Source: Candidatus Obscuribacter phosphatis (GTDB taxonomy: Bacteria; Cyanobacteriota; Vampirovibrionia; Obscuribacterales; Obscuribacteraceae). Taken from it: a stretch of 64,000 bases of DNA. The notes beneath the pieces are model-generated. The model made no database searches, had not been told where the DNA came from, and worked only from the letters and a program-made list of their open reading frames with translations. The stretch lies in the NCBI GenBank assembly GCA_001899315.1, contig MOYA01000005.1, forward strand, positions 7,424 to 71,423. Reading direction: 5' to 3'. Position 1 is the stretch's first letter. Every line of letters begins with the position of its first letter. Both the position numbers and the translations under genes were made by a program. Below are positions 63,246-64,000 of the stretch, one piece after another.

Positions 63246-64000
63246 ATGACTAACTTAGCAAGACGCGGCGACCTGCTCGAAGCCGAGCTGTATCGCTTTT
63301 ATGTGGACTTTGCCAGACCGGAAACCGGCGAGAGAGGCACCCTCACCGCCCTCTGGACCGAGCTGCAGAAGCTCATCAGAGAAGGCTGGCTGTTGCATTC
63401 CAGTTCGAATCGCTCTCCGGCCGACAAAGCCGGCATCGACTTCATCTGGACGCATCCGCGCAAGGGCTGGTTCGCTCTCGACGCAAAGGCCACCGGCGTT
63501 CCCTGCTCGTGCCTGATTCACCTGGTGCCGGTCGGCAACAGCAGCGAGTCGGGAGAAATGGGAAGACTGCGCTTCGACGACAAGAAGGCTTTCATCGAAC
63601 TGCTGGTCACCCTGGGCAGCTCCGGCAAGCCCTTCGACCATGCGGTGCTGATGGCGCCCAAGAGCAGCGACGTGCCGGCCGGCGCGCTTCTGGAACACCT
63701 CAAGGACTTCCAGAAAGCCCTCAACCAGGCCAGCAAGAGCACCGATGACGAGCGCTACAGCTACTGGGCCGATGCGCTCAAGAAAGCAATCGGCTTCGCC
63801 ATCGCCCAGAACCGTCCGGCGGAACTGACCGCTGGCGATAGCGAGCGCGTGCAGGGCATCATTCGACAAGCCTTGCAGGAGTTCATGACCGCGTTCTTCG
63901 ACCCGAAGAACCCGCTTTTGGAGAAGTGCATGCGCCAACAGGTGCAGCTGCATCGCTCCAAGCAACTCCTCTACGTGCTCAGCGAAGACTCGATCAAGGT
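63246..64000 (+). CDS. Protein with possible PD-(D/E)XK nuclease core (3' end cut by window)
   Basis: ATG at 63246 with GAGG seven bases upstream; the frame stays open for 251 codons to the window edge. Residues 63-83 read GIDFIWTHPRKGWFALDAKA, matching the restriction-endonuclease-fold pattern of Asp (65), a strand, then D/E-x-K (Asp79-Ala80-Lys81). A preceding acidic helix (LLEAELYRFYVDF) fits the fold's first helix. The rest is helical. No partner gene is visible within the window. The nuclease call rests on this motif alone. Strong C/G-ending codons. Confidence 0.6.
   Translation, partial: MTNLARRGDLLEAELYRFYVDFARPETGERGTLTALWTELQKLIREGWLLHSSSNRSPADKAGIDFIWTHPRKGWFALDAKATGVPCSCLIHLVPVGNSSESGEMGRLRFDDKKAFIELLVTLGSSGKPFDHAVLMAPKSSDVPAGALLEHLKDFQKALNQASKSTDDERYSYWADALKKAIGFAIAQNRPAELTAGDSERVQGIIRQALQEFMTAFFDPKNPLLEKCMRQQVQLHRSKQLLYVLSEDSIK

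Overview
The window reads as bacterial chromosome with ordinary bacterial start and Shine-Dalgarno use. Many exported proteins carry Sec signals, and most genes stand alone or in short operons. The gene set is B12-dependent ribonucleotide reductase, TldD/TldE, short eukaryote/archaeal-type ProRS, a BtpA homologue, PATAN (DUF4388) and degenerate GGDEF proteins, and many lineage-specific exported proteins. That would fit a non-photosynthetic relative of cyanobacteria (Melainabacteria/Vampirovibrionia, Obscuribacter-like). This placement is inference only: no rRNA, tRNA or ribosomal protein gene is present. Base composition is mosaic. Mixed-codon genes alternate with islands of strongly C/G-ending codons (about 21.2-24.4, 24.5-30.4, 37.2-41.5, 46.2-48.0, 53.0-60.1 and 63.2 kb onward).

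Layout. 0-9.9 kb: LRR, LysM and TPR proteins, a CsoR-type regulator, an exported protein, a DUF1963 protein, a serpin followed at 25 nt by a Ser/Thr kinase with helical repeats, and two paralogous small proteins, one split by a nonsense codon. 9.9-14.6 kb: a 919-bp leader region with an NrdR box, class II ribonucleotide reductase, and an ArsC/Spx-like protein. 14.7-20.6 kb: a TPR-metalloprotease fusion, three unrecognised proteins (two exported), and a DnaJ-like protein lacking HPD. 21.0-24.4 kb: a GC-rich cassette (metallophosphoesterase, HAD phosphatase, inactivated metallophosphoesterase paralogue) behind a series of hairpins and ending in two hairpins. 24.5-30.4 kb (minus): two unknown proteins, then a Bat-like operon (VWA, TPR, VWA, membrane protein, holin-like protein).

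30.4-37.1 kb: a 130-bp array of ten 13-bp repeats, a degenerate GGDEF protein, and on the minus strand a GNAT-like protein, a histone-deacetylase-family enzyme, an anchored protein, an AbiEi-like winged-helix protein and a small membrane protein. 37.2-41.5 kb (minus): RseP-type protease, FtsH and an unknown 199-residue protein. 42.4-52.8 kb: BtpA, a PATAN protein with a 12-bp repeat tail, ProRS, an AidB-like dehydrogenase, a membrane coiled-coil protein, an alpha/beta hydrolase and a TldD-TldE pair. 53.0-64 kb: a patatin lipase, a membrane protein with a permuted papain-like domain, an unknown protein, a second FtsH-like protease, an HExxH protein, NadD, an exported lethal-factor-like HExxH protein paired with a thioredoxin-fold protein, an unknown protein, and a 3'-truncated gene with a possible PD-(D/E)XK core.

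Two themes recur. One is proteolysis and envelope quality control: two FtsH-like proteases, an RseP-type protease, three other HExxH proteins, TldD/E and a serpin. The other is catalytically degenerate members of enzyme families: the metallophosphoesterase paralogue, HPD-less DnaJ, GGDEF without its motif, and one-cysteine thioredoxin. The strongest candidates for new biology are the metallophosphoesterase/HAD/pseudo-phosphoesterase cassette with its structured leader and the 13-bp tandem array beside the VWA operon. No insertion sequence, CRISPR array, rRNA or tRNA was recognised.
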